From Palsa-504 sp963808615 (GTDB lineage: Bacteria; Actinomycetota; Actinomycetes; Streptosporangiales; Streptosporangiaceae), in assembly GCA_963808615.1 (NCBI GenBank), contig CAWEGV010000011.1, forward strand, positions 558,001 through 622,000: a stretch of 64,000 bases of DNA, given 5' to 3'. The notes beneath the pieces were generated by a model, which saw only the letters and a program-made list of their open reading frames with translations, did no database searches and was not told the origin of the DNA. Shown piece after piece: positions 33,043 through 42,403 of this stretch; position 1 is the first letter of the stretch; each line of letters starts with the position of its first letter. Both the position numbers and the translations under genes were made by a program.

Positions 33043-33310
33043 TCCTCGCCTCTTCAATCGCGATATCACGGAGGCAGGCCGGGCCCTCACCTCATGGAGA
33101 CGTACGCCCGCGGCAGATACCCTCCCTGGCCAGATTCAGCACCCAGGTATTAGCCCGGTCTTCGCCGGCCATCCCCGGAACGGTTTACCACGCGCCGGGC
33201 TCATAGACCACGTCAATGTCATCTGCGCACCTGCGTTTCGTCCCGGGAGCCGTCCGCGCAGCACACCTCCGGCCCGGGCACCTGCCCTCCCGTCACCGGG
33301 CCAGGCGGTC

Positions 33311-36300
33311 CTAGGCAGGTTCGAACAAGCGGAGGGCGTGGGCCTTGGCCGCGGCTTCGCCGCGGTTGGCGGCGTTCAGCTTGCCCAGGATGTTGGACAC
33401 GTGGACGCTGGCCGTCTTGGGCGAGATGAACAGCTCGGCGGCTATCTCCCGGTTGCTGCGTCCGGCCGTGACCAGGCGCAGCACGTCGAGCTCGCGTTCG
33501 GTCAGGCCCAGGGCCGCCCGGTCATCCTGGTTGGCCGCCGCGCGGTCGCCGGCACCGGGTATCCGGATCCTGGCCCGCCGGGCCAGGATCGCGATCTGCT
33601 CGCTGAGCGGGGCCGCCCCGAGCCGGGCGGCCAGGACGGCGGCCCGCCGCAGCGACTCCCCGGCGCCGTCATGATCGCCGCAGGCGACCGCGGTCTCCGC
33701 CGCGTGCAGCAGGGATTGAGCGAGCGGATAAGGCTCGCTGACCTCGGCCCACGCCGCGGCGGCCTCGTCCCACGCGGCGCGCAGCTCGGCGGCCCTGGTC
33801 TCCAGCCCGCGGCCGGCAGGCCGGGCCGCCCGCTCGCCGCCGGCGTGGCCGGGAAGGCTGTGCTGGCCGGCCCCACCCCCGAACGCCGCGAGCAGGCAGG
33901 CGGCATGCGCGTCGGCCGCGGCGAAGGTCAGCCGGCTGGCGTGCTGCGCCCGGCCGGACGCCTCCAGCTTCTCTGAGATCGTGCGCAGCCGCTCCGCGAG
34001 CGCGGCCACGTCGTCCCGGAGCTGCTCGTCAAGCGTCACCCCGGCCTGCCGGGCCGCCTCCAGGCAGGCGCCCGATGCGGCCACCACCAGGGGCCATGCG
34101 TACCGAGGGCTGCCCTGGGAGACCTCGTACCGGTCGATGATCTTCGCCGCGCTCTGGATCGCGTCGGCGGGCCCGTCAACGGCGAGCCGCCGCATGATCT
34201 CCAGCGTGCCGAAGGGAAACTGGTACTCGTCCCAGTGCTCCGTGCCGCGCAAGAGTTCGGCCGCATCGGACACCGCTTCGGTGGCCGCTCGTGTATCGCC
34301 CCGGGCCAGCGCGATGCGGCCCACCAAGACCCGCAGCTCCGCCCAGTGCAGCGGCAGCGACGCGAGCTGGAACTCACGCGCTCCCTCGGCCAGCTTGATG
34401 GCCTCGTCCCACCGGCCGAGCGCGAGCAACGGCTCCACCTGGTTGATCGTGAGCACGCTGCGCGACGCGCGGGTCACGTAGTCCCCGTCCCGGCCGGACA
34501 GGCCCGTGCGTGCCGCCTCGGCGGCTAGCTCGTGCTGGCCCGCGCCCTCCAGCAGGTGGGACTCGTTGATCGCCGCCCTCACCACCAGGTCGCGGGCTCC
34601 GGCCTGCTCGGCCATGGCGCGGGCCTGCGCGATCAGCTCGATCGGATCGCTGCCGGCGCTGCTCTCCTGGCCGGCGCCCGCGTGGGACATGGCCAGGGTC
34701 AGCAGCGCATTGGCCTCGTTCGCCTCATCGCCGATCTGGCGGGCCAGCGTCAGGGCCTCCTCGGCGAAGGTGCGGTCATGGGCGCCGTGGGGCATGCATT
34801 TTGACGCCGACAGCAGGATGGTTATCCGGGCGGCAGTCGCATCGGCGGGCACGGTCTCCAGCGCCGCGGAGAAATCCTCAGGGAACTCCTTGCGGCCGAG
34901 GTGCATCTTGAAGTGCCCGCGAGCCTCAAGCAACTGCGCGACCCGGACCGGTTCGGTCTCAGGGTCCAGCTCCTTGAGCGCCGAGTTGGCCAGCGCGATG
35001 CCGCGCTCGTACTCCCCGGCCTCGCTCGCCGCGCTGGTCGCCTGCTCCAGGACCCGGGCGTGATCGGCGCCGATCCGCTCTGCCGCGTCCGGTACCTGGT
35101 CCCACAGCTCCAGAACCCGGGCCAGCAGCGCGAGCCGCTCGGCAGGCGCGACCGCCCGCCCGGCCTGCGCCGCGGCCTGCCATGCGCCGATCAGCGCCCA
35201 GACCGTGTCGTGCGCGGAATGCCAGTGGTGCGCCATCTCGATCGCAGCCCGGCCCGGCGGCACCAGGGAGTGATCGGCGTCGATGGCCTCAGCGAAGCGG
35301 CTGTGCAGCCGGCCGTGCTCGCCCGGCAGCAGGTCTTCGTGCAGTGCCTCGCGGATCAGCTCGTGCCGGAACGTGTAGCCGTCGGCCTGCACCCGCAGCA
35401 CGTTGGCCGTCACCGCGGGACGGAGCGCGCTGGTCAGCGCGGCATCGTCCAGGCCGGTCACGGCGGCCAGCAGCCCGTGCCCGGTCGTCTCGCCGCCTGC
35501 GCTGGCCACCCGCAGCACTTCCTGGGTGCCCTCCGGCAGCCTGCGCACGGAGTCGAGCAGCAGGTCGCGCAGGGACTCGGGGAGTTCGTGACTCAGCTCG
35601 CCGTCACGGCACAGCAGGGTCTCCACGAATAGCGGGTTGCCCTCGCTGCGGTGGTACAGCGCGTCGGCCAGGTCGGCCGCGGGCTCGCGGCAGAGGATGC
35701 GGACCGCCAGCTCGGTGGTGTCGTGCCGGGTCAGCCGGGGCAGCTCGATCCGCTGTACCCAGGCGACCCGGTCCAGCGTGACGAGCATCGGGCGCAGCGG
35801 ATGGGTACGGTGCAGGTCGTCCGAGCGGAACGTCATCACGATCAGCAGGCCGCCGATGGCCCGCTGGTTGCCGACCAGGAAGGTGAGCAGGTCACGGCTC
35901 GACCGGTCCGCCCAGTGGGCGTCCTCGATGACCAGCACCACCGGCGAGTGCCGGGCCAGGTGCTCCAGCGTGCTGAGCACGTCCTCGAACAGCCTGGCCC
36001 GTGCCTCGCCCGGGTCGCCGCTGGTATCGGTCTCACCGAGTTCGGGCAGTAGCCGGGCCAGCCCCCGCGTGGTCCGGCCGGGCAACATCGAGGCCACCGC
36101 GTCCGCGCCCACCTCGTGGACCAGTTCGCGGATGATCGCGGTGAACGGCGCGAACGGCAGCCCGTCGGTGCCAAGTTCCAGGCAGCCGCCGGTCAGCACG
36201 CAGGCTCCGGCCGCCGCCGCAGCCTGGGCGAACTCGCTCACCAGCCTGGTCTTGCCTACCCCGGCCTCGCCGCCGAGCAGCACCGCAGACGGACCGCCCT

Positions 36301-36418
36301 GGCGCGCGCTGGCGAACGCGGCTTCCAGGGCGGCCATCTGCTCGTCCCGCCCGACCAGGACGGGGCTGGATGCTCGCCCGCTCATCTCTTCTGTCAGCAT
36401 CCCACGAGGGTCTGACAT
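33311..36418 (-). CDS. Large LuxR-family regulator with AAA/NACHT-like ATPase (LAL type)
   Basis: About 1035 residues. The N-terminal ATPase has Walker A GGEAGVGKT at about 49-57 and Walker B VVLVIEDAHWAD; the middle is a long TPR-like helical region; the last 60 residues are a LuxR helix-turn-helix (LTERELDVLRLVTAGRSNREIAAELFISPKT). The start is uncertain: ATGs at 36481, 36418, 36400 and 36385 are all possible and none has a strong ribosome site. LAL regulators often control secondary metabolism or catabolism; no cluster is adjacent. Confidence 0.9.
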   Translation of the reverse strand: MSDPRGMLTEEMSGRASSPVLVGRDEQMAALEAAFASARQGGPSAVLLGGEAGVGKTRLVSEFAQAAAAAGACVLTGGCLELGTDGLPFAPFTAIIRELVHEVGADAVASMLPGRTTRGLARLLPELGETDTSGDPGEARARLFEDVLSTLEHLARHSPVVLVIEDAHWADRSSRDLLTFLVGNQRAIGGLLIVMTFRSDDLHRTHPLRPMLVTLDRVAWVQRIELPRLTRHDTTELAVRILCREPAADLADALYHRSEGNPLFVETLLCRDGELSHELPESLRDLLLDSVRRLPEGTQEVLRVASAGGETTGHGLLAAVTGLDDAALTSALRPAVTANVLRVQADGYTFRHELIREALHEDLLPGEHGRLHSRFAEAIDADHSLVPPGRAAIEMAHHWHSAHDTVWALIGAWQAAAQAGRAVAPAERLALLARVLELWDQVPDAAERIGADHARVLEQATSAASEAGEYERGIALANSALKELDPETEPVRVAQLLEARGHFKMHLGRKEFPEDFSAALETVPADATAARITILLSASKCMPHGAHDRTFAEEALTLARQIGDEANEANALLTLAMSHAGAGQESSAGSDPIELIAQARAMAEQAGARDLVVRAAINESHLLEGAGQHELAAEAARTGLSGRDGDYVTRASRSVLTINQVEPLLALGRWDEAIKLAEGAREFQLASLPLHWAELRVLVGRIALARGDTRAATEAVSDAAELLRGTEHWDEYQFPFGTLEIMRRLAVDGPADAIQSAAKIIDRYEVSQGSPRYAWPLVVAASGACLEAARQAGVTLDEQLRDDVAALAERLRTISEKLEASGRAQHASRLTFAAADAHAACLLAAFGGGAGQHSLPGHAGGERAARPAGRGLETRAAELRAAWDEAAAAWAEVSEPYPLAQSLLHAAETAVACGDHDGAGESLRRAAVLAARLGAAPLSEQIAILARRARIRIPGAGDRAAANQDDRAALGLTERELDVLRLVTAGRSNREIAAELFISPKTASVHVSNILGKLNAANRGEAAAKAHALRLFEPA

Positions 36419-36503
36419 TCCAGCGGGCTCACCGCGACCGACCGGGCCAGTGCCGGTCGGCACCGGACCCGGGTCGGTCATGGCCGGGGCCGCCACGGCC
36501 GCG

Positions 36504-36764
36504 TCAGGCGGCGCGGCGGCTGGCTGGCACCCGTCCGGAGTGGCTGGCCGCATTCTGATCGGCCGGCGAGGTCCGGAACGAGCCGTCCACGTAGTCGGGG
36601 ATGGCGGGGATGACCAGCTCACCGGCTCCGGCAGGCTCGCCGGTGCCGTGCCGCAGGGCCCGGCGCAGCCGGCTGGCCGCGCGGACCGTCATGGCCTGCT
36701 GTGCGTGCGCCCGCATCTCCCGGCCGCGCTGTGCAGTAAGTTCACGGGCAATCTCGGGATGCAT
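36504..36764 (-). CDS. Small basic protein of unknown function
   Basis: 86 residues from ATG 36764 (MHPEIARELTAQRGREMRA) with GGAGGAACC immediately upstream. The first 40 residues look like an amphipathic, Arg-rich helix; the rest is low complexity. I cannot name a family. It lies just upstream of the LuxR gene and could be cotranscribed with it. An ATG 48 bases earlier is open but has no ribosome site. Confidence 0.7.
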   Translation of the reverse strand: MHPEIARELTAQRGREMRAHAQQAMTVRAASRLRRALRHGTGEPAGAGELVIPAIPDYVDGSFRTSPADQNAASHSGRVPASRRAA

Positions 36765-36984
36765 GGTTCCTCCTGGTCCCCCGGGGAACCCGTCTGGTTC
36801 CCACATCCTCAAGATTCGCCGTAAGGCCCCACCCCCCGCATCGGACGAATGCCTTATCTTCCGCGGGTAACAGGACTTAGGCCCGTCGAGCTGCCCGGCA
36901 CCCGCCTAAGCCTCCTCGCTTGCCAAGGTCCTGGACGGGCGCGGCCCTGGCCGTCAGGCTCGGCGGCCAGGGATCGGGGACCGG

Positions 36985-37389
36985 TTAGGTGGCACCGACC
37001 GATCGCGCGTTGGTGCTGTCGCCGGGGTCGATTCCGAAGGCGATGATGCGCGTGGGCTGGATGCGCACGATCGTGTCCTCGAACCGCTCTCCGAAGGCCT
37101 TGCCACCCGACGGGATCACGGCCGCGGTCCCGCGTACCTCGATCATGCGGGGCTGCCAGGGCGGGAGCACGTCGTCGATCACGATGCTGGCCCGGCCGGT
37201 GCGCTGCACGTCGCGCAGCTTCTTGGTCTGGCTCATCCGCAAGCCGCCCACGTCGATGGCGTCATGCTCTGGGTTGTAGCGGAACGAGGTCGGCACCACG
37301 TGGGGCTGTCCGTCGGGGCCGACGGTCGCGATCCGGCCCAGGCGCTGGCCGGCGAAGTAGTCGAGCTCGGAGTCGGTGAATACGCTCAT
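36985..37389 (-). CDS. PPOX-class F420-dependent oxidoreductase-type protein
   Basis: 134-residue split-barrel flavin/F420-binding protein (MSVFTDSELDYFAGQRLGRIATVGPDGQPHVVP). The block RIATVGPDGQPHVVPTSFRY and a later KLRDVQRTGRASIVIDD strand are typical of the actinobacterial PPOX family whose members reduce substrates with F420H2 or bind heme-like ligands. cofC in the same window is consistent with F420 availability. It is divergent from the GyrI-like gene across an inverted repeat. Confidence 0.88.
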   Translation of the reverse strand: MSVFTDSELDYFAGQRLGRIATVGPDGQPHVVPTSFRYNPEHDAIDVGGLRMSQTKKLRDVQRTGRASIVIDDVLPPWQPRMIEVRGTAAVIPSGGKAFGERFEDTIVRIQPTRIIAFGIDPGDSTNARSVGAT

Positions 37390-37425
37390 GCCGGGCTAAC
37401 CGGCGTGCCTGCCGCGGCATTCCTG

Positions 37426-37475
37426 TGATCACGAAGGATCTGGTACCGCCTGGAGTGCAAATTCCTTCGTGATCA
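37426..37475. promoter_or_regulatory. 13-bp perfect inverted repeat in divergent promoter region
   Basis: TGATCACGAAGGA (37426-37438) and TCCTTCGTGATCA (37463-37475), separated by 24 bases, between the PPOX gene (minus) and the GyrI-like gene (plus). It could be a symmetric operator serving both genes or a hairpin of a dispersed repeat. Confidence 0.6.
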
Positions 37476-37553
37476 TGGAATAGGGCACGAGCGCGCGCAT
37501 GGGTGAGGCGACGGCGCGGTACGGCGCGGTGGCCGCAGTGCCATGATGGCCAG

Positions 37554-37997
37554 ATGGACTACCAGGTGAGGCTTACTGATGCCGAGCCTCGGCCGACGGC
37601 CGTCGTTGCCGCCAGCACGACGTGGCAGGACTTCCCCATGCTGTGGGGGCAGCTTCTGGGTGAGGTGTGGGACTGCCTGCATGCGGGCGGGATCTACCGG
37701 GGATGCCGCAACATCATGCTGTACCGGGATAGCGTGCCGAACGTGGAGGTCGGCGTGCTGCTCGATCGGCCGTGCCCGCTCACCGGCCGGGTGGTGGCGT
37801 CCACGCTGCCCGCCGGGACCGCGGCCATGACGGTCCGTCGCGGCCCGTTCGGGGAGGTGGGGGCGGCCCATGACGCCGTGCTGGGCTGGTGTACGGCGCA
37901 CGGGCACCAGCCGGATGGCGTCCGCTGGGAGGTCTACGGGCCAAACCGCGACGATCCGGGGCAGCAGTGGACGGAGGTCTACTGGCTGCTGTCATGA
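37554..37997 (+). CDS. GyrI-like small-molecule-binding protein
   Basis: 147 residues (MDYQVRLTDAEPRPTAVVAA) with the SOUL/GyrI-like fold of AraC-type effector domains: TWQDFPMLWGQLLGEVWDCL, then AAMTVRRGPFGEV and WEVYGPNRDDPGQQWTEVYWLL. Related proteins bind hydrophobic drugs or inhibit gyrase; this one stands alone without a DNA-binding domain. No good ribosome site is seen before the ATG. Confidence 0.82.
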   Translation: MDYQVRLTDAEPRPTAVVAASTTWQDFPMLWGQLLGEVWDCLHAGGIYRGCRNIMLYRDSVPNVEVGVLLDRPCPLTGRVVASTLPAGTAAMTVRRGPFGEVGAAHDAVLGWCTAHGHQPDGVRWEVYGPNRDDPGQQWTEVYWLLS

Positions 37998-38071
37998 CCG
38001 GACGGGATCCGTCCACCGTCCCACCTGCCCCGGGACGTCGCCGGCCGTTCGGCGGCGGAACTGGCGGGCAC

Positions 38072-38134
38072 TACACTGGAATAAGCCACCCGGTCGGGTG
38101 GCTTCACTGTGACCGGGCCACCCGGTCGGGTGGC
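38072..38134 (+). promoter_or_regulatory. typA leader with promoter box and twin hairpins
   Basis: A TACACT box (38072-38077) would place the transcript start near 38084. The leader then has two copies of the hairpin GCCACCCG-GT-CGGGTGGC at 38085-38102 and 38117-38134, 32 bp apart, about 35 bases before the typA ATG. No ribosome site is obvious between the second hairpin and the ATG. It may tune typA expression, for example by temperature or ribosome status. Confidence 0.5.
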
Positions 38135-38167
38135 ACTGCCCAGACCCCAGACGAACGAGACTCACGC

Positions 38168-40054
38168 ATGCCCGCACCGCACCGCACCGCGACCTCGCAG
38201 GCCGCCCTCGCGACCCGCGACGACCTGCGCAACGTGGCCATCGTGGCGCACGTGGATCACGGCAAGACCACGCTGATCGACGCGATGCTGTGGCAATCAG
38301 GCGCGTTCCGCGCCAACGCCAACGTGGCCGAGCGGGTGCTCGACTCCGGCGACCTGGAGCGGGAGAAGGGCATCACGATCCTGGCCAAGAACACCGCGGT
38401 GCGCCACGGCGGGCTGACCGTCAACATCGTGGACACGCCGGGCCACGCGGACTTCGGCGGGGAGGTGGAGCGCGGCCTGTCCATGGTCGACGGTGTGCTG
38501 CTGCTGGTGGACGCCAGCGAGGGACCGCTGCCGCAGACCAGGTTCGTGCTGCGCAAGACGCTGGCCGCCGGGCTGCCGGTGATCCTGGTGGTCAACAAGG
38601 TCGACCGGGCCGACGCGCGGATCGCCGAGGTGGTGGACGCCTGCTATGAGCTGTTCATCGACCTGGATGCCAGCGAGGACCAGATCGAGTTCCCCATCGT
38701 GTACGCCTCCGCACGGGCCGGCCGGGCCTCGCTGAACCGGCCCGCCGACGGCCAGATGCCCGGCTCGCCGGACCTGGAGCCGTTGTTCGAGACGCTCAAG
38801 GCCACCGTCCCGCCTCCCAGCTACGACCCGAGCGCGCCGCTGCAGGCCCACGTGACCAACCTGGACGCCTCGTCGTACCTGGGCCGGATCGCGCTGTGCC
38901 GGATTCACAACGGAACGATCACCCGCGGGCAGCAGGCCGCCTGGTGCCGCCGGGACGGGTCGATCGAAAGGGTCAAGATCTCCGAGCTGTACCGGACCGA
39001 GGCTCTGGAGCGGGTCCCGGCCGAGTCTGCGGGTCCCGGCGACATCGTGGCCATCGCCGGCATCCCGGAGATCATGATCGGGGAGACGCTGGCCGACCCC
39101 GGCGACCCGCGGCCGCTGCCGCTGATCACCGTGGACGAGCCGGCCATCTCGATGACGATCGGCGTGAACACCTCGCCGCTGGCTGGGCGGACGCCGGGAG
39201 CCAAGGTCACCGCGCGGCTGGTGCGGGACCGGCTGGACCGCGAGCTGGTCGGGAACGTCTCACTGGCCGTGCTGCCCACGCCGCGCCCGGACACCTGGGA
39301 AGTCCGCGGCCGCGGCGAGCTCGCGCTGGCCGTGCTGGTGGAGACGATGCGCCGGGAGGGGTACGAGCTGACCGTCGGCCGGCCCGCCGCGGTCACCCGC
39401 AGCGTGGACGGCGCCCTTTATGAGCCGGTGGAGCGGCTGTCCGTGGACGTGCCAGAGGAATACCTGGGCACGGTCACCTCGCTGATCTCGGTCCGGCGCG
39501 GCCGGCTGGACTCGATGACCAACCACGGCACCGGCTGGGTCAGGCTCGAGTTCGTGGTACCCGCCCGGGGCCTGATCGGCTTCCGCACCCAGTTCCTCAC
39601 CGAGACCCGTGGCACCGGCATCGCGCATCACGTCTTCGAGGGCTACGAGCCGTGGTCGGGCCCCATGCGAGGCCGGGCCACCGGCTCGCTGGTCGCCGAC
39701 CGGGCCGGAAGCGCGTCCGCGTACGCCATGTTCAACCTGCAAGAACGCGGGTCGCTGTTCGTCACCCCTGGCACCGAGGTGTACGAGGGGATGATCGTCG
39801 GGGAGAACTCAAGACCCGACGACATGGACGTCAACATCACCCGCGAGCGCAAGGTCACCAACGTGCGTCAGTCGACCGGGGAGGAACTCGAGAGGCTGGT
39901 GCCGCCGCGGCTGCTCAGCCTGGAGCAGGCGCTGGAGTTCTGCGCCGACGACGAATGCGTGGAGGTCACCGTCTCAGCGGTGCGCCTGCGCAAGGCCGTC
40001 CTGGACGCCCGGGAGCGCTTCCGCCTGCGCGCCCGAGCCGCCCGTGCCACCTGA
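38168..40054 (+). CDS. typA: Ribosome-associated GTPase TypA/BipA
   Basis: 628-residue translation-factor GTPase from ATG 38168 (MPAPHRTATSQAALATRDDL). G1 is AHVDHGKTT, G2 REKGITI, G3 DTPGHADFGG and G4 NKVDR; the C-terminal half has the elongation factor G-like domains with the family block RGLIGFRTQFLTETRGTG and the ending KERKVTN-like RERKVTNVR. TypA assists ribosome assembly at low temperature and under stress. The frame is open upstream but family homology begins at the ATG. Confidence 0.97.
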   Translation: MPAPHRTATSQAALATRDDLRNVAIVAHVDHGKTTLIDAMLWQSGAFRANANVAERVLDSGDLEREKGITILAKNTAVRHGGLTVNIVDTPGHADFGGEVERGLSMVDGVLLLVDASEGPLPQTRFVLRKTLAAGLPVILVVNKVDRADARIAEVVDACYELFIDLDASEDQIEFPIVYASARAGRASLNRPADGQMPGSPDLEPLFETLKATVPPPSYDPSAPLQAHVTNLDASSYLGRIALCRIHNGTITRGQQAAWCRRDGSIERVKISELYRTEALERVPAESAGPGDIVAIAGIPEIMIGETLADPGDPRPLPLITVDEPAISMTIGVNTSPLAGRTPGAKVTARLVRDRLDRELVGNVSLAVLPTPRPDTWEVRGRGELALAVLVETMRREGYELTVGRPAAVTRSVDGALYEPVERLSVDVPEEYLGTVTSLISVRRGRLDSMTNHGTGWVRLEFVVPARGLIGFRTQFLTETRGTGIAHHVFEGYEPWSGPMRGRATGSLVADRAGSASAYAMFNLQERGSLFVTPGTEVYEGMIVGENSRPDDMDVNITRERKVTNVRQSTGEELERLVPPRLLSLEQALEFCADDECVEVTVSAVRLRKAVLDARERFRLRARAARAT

Positions 40055-40144
40055 CCACCCCGCACCCGCGTCGGCTGCGCGTCCCTTACCAAGCAGGACG
40101 CTACGGCCCGACCGTTCCGGGAACGTTACGTGAGCGCCGCCGGG

Positions 40145-40550
40145 TCACACGTATTCGCGGTGGCGCATCCAGGTCAGGGTCGCCCAGCCCCAGACCGGGG
40201 GCAGATAGGAGGGGAAGAACCGCTGGATGAGCACGGCCGCGATGGCCTGATCCCGGGTATGCCCGCGGCGACGAGCCCGGCGGACGGGATGGCCAGGAGG
40301 AACAGCAGGGTCTTGACGGTCCAGCTGGCCGTGGACGCGATGGCGCCGGAGCTGGCCGTGGACGCGATGGCGCCGGAGCTGACCGCGGCCGGGACGTCAT
40401 ACCCCTGGCGCTGGAAGAACCTGACCCGGACGGCGAAGATGCCCGCCGCCGGGTCGTGCCGCCGCCCTGCGGTCCCAGCACCGCCGCGCGCAGCCGCGGC
40501 GCCAGCTGATGGCGTGCCCGAGGAACGTCGCTGCTGGTCACTGCGGTCAT
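40145..40550 (-). pseudogene. Flippase-like (UPF0104/lysylphosphatidylglycerol synthase TM) remnant
   Basis: The 517-base gap between typA and MarC holds broken pieces on the minus strand: VRFFQRQGYDVPAAVSSGAIA, then SWTVKTLLFLLAIPSAGLVA, then, in another frame, IAAVLIQRFFPSYLPPVWGW to a stop at 40145. The order matches the end of a flippase-like integral membrane protein, with segments missing. A 27-base tandem duplication (about 40325-40378) repeats nine residues, SSGAIASTA. It is clearly not functional. Confidence 0.6.
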
Positions 40551-40571
40551 GACGTTTCTCCCGCCACGTCG

Positions 40572-41222
40572 TCAGTGGCCAGTCGTCAGGTGGATCACGC
40601 CGACGTCGGACAACCCGTTGAGGGCCAGCTGGACCGCCAGTGCGGCGAGCAGGAAGCCGAACACCTTCTCGGTCACCAGCATCCTCCCCGCGTCCAGCTT
40701 GCTGCTGACCTGAACGGCCCAGCGGAACACCACCACGTCAAGCACGAGCACCACGACGAGCACACCCACGGCGACCGCCAGCACCGCTACCGAGCTGGCC
40801 TCGGCCGACAACGTGACCAGGACCACGATCCCGGCCGGGTTGAGCAGGTAGGGCACGGCCAGCGGGAACACCGCGACCTCCATCGGATCGCGGTCCGCGA
40901 CCGGGTGGCCGCCATTGCCGCCCTGCTGGCCGAGCAGCATGGCGATGGCGATGATCAGCAAGATGATGCCGCTGGCCACGCCCAGCGCACCCGGTGAGAA
41001 GTGCAGCAGCCTGGTCAGCAGGCCGCCCAGGATGAGCAGCAGCGCCGCCACCGTGGCCGTGGTGGTCAGCATTTTGCGCAGGACCTGGCGCTTGGTGGTC
41101 TCCGGCATGGCCTTGGTCGCCTCGAGGAAGGGGACCAGGGCGATCTTGGGTCCGATGCCGATCAGGAGCAGCAGGAACGTGTCGATGACGAAGGCAGCGT
41201 CCAGCGATTCGAGGTCCTGCAT
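40572..41222 (-). CDS. MarC family integral membrane protein
   Basis: 216 residues with six transmembrane helices in the UPF0056/MarC pattern: FVIDTFLLLLIGIGPKIALVPFL, LTTTATVAALLLILGGLLTRL, GALGVASGIILLIIAIAMLL, VFPLAVPYLLNPAGIVVLV and two more. The conserved family block PLAVPYLLNPAGI is intact. The family was once linked to antibiotic resistance but its transport substrate is unknown. Upstream (41223-41331) lies an 18-base tandem duplication without a gene. Confidence 0.88.
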   Translation of the reverse strand: MQDLESLDAAFVIDTFLLLLIGIGPKIALVPFLEATKAMPETTKRQVLRKMLTTTATVAALLLILGGLLTRLLHFSPGALGVASGIILLIIAIAMLLGQQGGNGGHPVADRDPMEVAVFPLAVPYLLNPAGIVVLVTLSAEASSVAVLAVAVGVLVVVLVLDVVVFRWAVQVSSKLDAGRMLVTEKVFGFLLAALAVQLALNGLSDVGVIHLTTGH

Positions 41223-41331
41223 CCCGGCTCCGTCCGGCAGGCCCGCAGCGTCCGGCAGGCCCGCAGATCCGCGCTGGCGCTACCTGGGGCTGACCGCCAA
41301 CGACGCGTCCTATTACACCACCGGAGACGGG

Positions 41332-41631
41332 CTACCGGTCCCGGTCCCTGCGCAGCCGGTCCAGCACCTCGTCGGGATTGTCGGCTGCGGCCCGGATCAT
41401 GGCCCGCACCGCGTCTGCCAGCGAAACCCGGGGCACGCCCAGTGCGATCCCGGCCGAGTCCGCCCACACGGTCAGCTCCCGGTAGAGCTCGGGGCTCAGG
41501 TCGAGGGTGATCCTGACCGGCTTGGACCGGATCGCGGTCCGGCCGGCTGGCCGCGCGTTGGGTTCGGCGCGCCGGCCGGCCGCGGCCGCCATCTGCGCCT
41601 TGCGCAGGTCCCGATCCCGCTGCGCCGTCAT
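41332..41631 (-). CDS. Ribbon-helix-helix protein, ParA partner
   Basis: 99 residues (MTAQRDRDLRKAQMAAAAG). The C-terminal half is a ribbon-helix-helix domain: SKPVRITLDLSPELYRELTVW, with the strand VRITLDL followed by two helices. It is basic at the N-terminus. The ATG overlaps the TGA of the parA gene (ATGA), as in plasmid ParA/ParB-RHH partition operons where the second gene binds the centromere and represses the operon. Confidence 0.85.
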   Translation of the reverse strand: MTAQRDRDLRKAQMAAAAGRRAEPNARPAGRTAIRSKPVRITLDLSPELYRELTVWADSAGIALGVPRVSLADAVRAMIRAAADNPDEVLDRLRRDRDR

Positions 41632-42302
41632 GTACGCACCGTGCACAGGGGGGCGCAGCGGTCGATCAGGTCGCGCGCCACCTGACGCCACAGCGCGCAG
41701 CCCGCCTGCTTGATCGGCATGCCGAAGCTCTGGGCGTAGACCTCGAGTCGCGGTACCACCGTGCCCAGCACGTCATAGCCGAGGTCGATCAGTGCCTCCC
41801 GGGCGTCCGCCGTGGAATGCGCCCGCGCCACGCAGCGGTTCAGCAGCACGACCGAGCGCAATGGCCGGTCCCGGACGTCGCCTATCTCGGCGATCTCGTC
41901 CCGTACCGGCGTGGTGCGGTTGATCTCAATCGGGCTCGGCGCGCACGGGATCACTACCTCGTCGACGTACCGCAGCGCCGAACGCGCGATGCCGGCGTGG
42001 TCCTCGATCTGCGGCGTGTCGACGATCACCACGTCGTCGTCGCGGGCGATCTCGGGCAGGCGGCGGTGCAGTTCACGCGAGGGCAAGGCCACGATACGGA
42101 ACGGGAAGGCCGCCTGCGGCGGCGCGAGTCCCGGGTACATGGCGGCTAGGTCGGACCACTCCAGCGCGCTGCCGGACGGGTCAGCGTCCACTAGCAGCAC
42201 GCTGTTCCCGGCCTGCGCAAAGACATGCGCCAGCCACACCGCTGATGTGGTTTTTCCTGTCCCCGGCTTCAGGTTGGCCAGGGCAAGGCTCAGCCCTGTC
42301 AT
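41628..42302 (-). CDS. ParA-family partition ATPase
   Basis: 224 residues with the deviant Walker A KPGTGKTTSA at 12-21, LLVDADPSGSALEW (Walker A') and VVIVDTPQ (Walker B). It lacks an N-terminal helix-turn-helix, so it is a small type Ib ParA such as ParF. With the overlapping RHH gene it makes a complete two-gene segregation cassette, normally found on plasmids or integrated elements, in addition to any chromosomal parAB elsewhere. Confidence 0.9.
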   Translation of the reverse strand: MTGLSLALANLKPGTGKTTSAVWLAHVFAQAGNSVLLVDADPSGSALEWSDLAAMYPGLAPPQAAFPFRIVALPSRELHRRLPEIARDDDVVIVDTPQIEDHAGIARSALRYVDEVVIPCAPSPIEINRTTPVRDEIAEIGDVRDRPLRSVVLLNRCVARAHSTADAREALIDLGYDVLGTVVPRLEVYAQSFGMPIKQAGCALWRQVARDLIDRCAPLCTVRT

Positions 42303-42403
42303 CCAGGCATTATCGCAGTGGCCGTGAGGTTACGGTAGCTAGTCCGCGGCACCCCTGCCTCAAGAGGCGGCCGGCACGTCCATGACCAGCGACGAATCAA
42401 ATA

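Noticed and set aside
41223..41331. Plus-strand stretch RWRYLGLTANDASYYTT
   Set aside because: Looks protein-like for about 30 residues but has no start, stop context or known family; adjacent to an 18-base tandem duplication. Possible gene debris, not enough to call.
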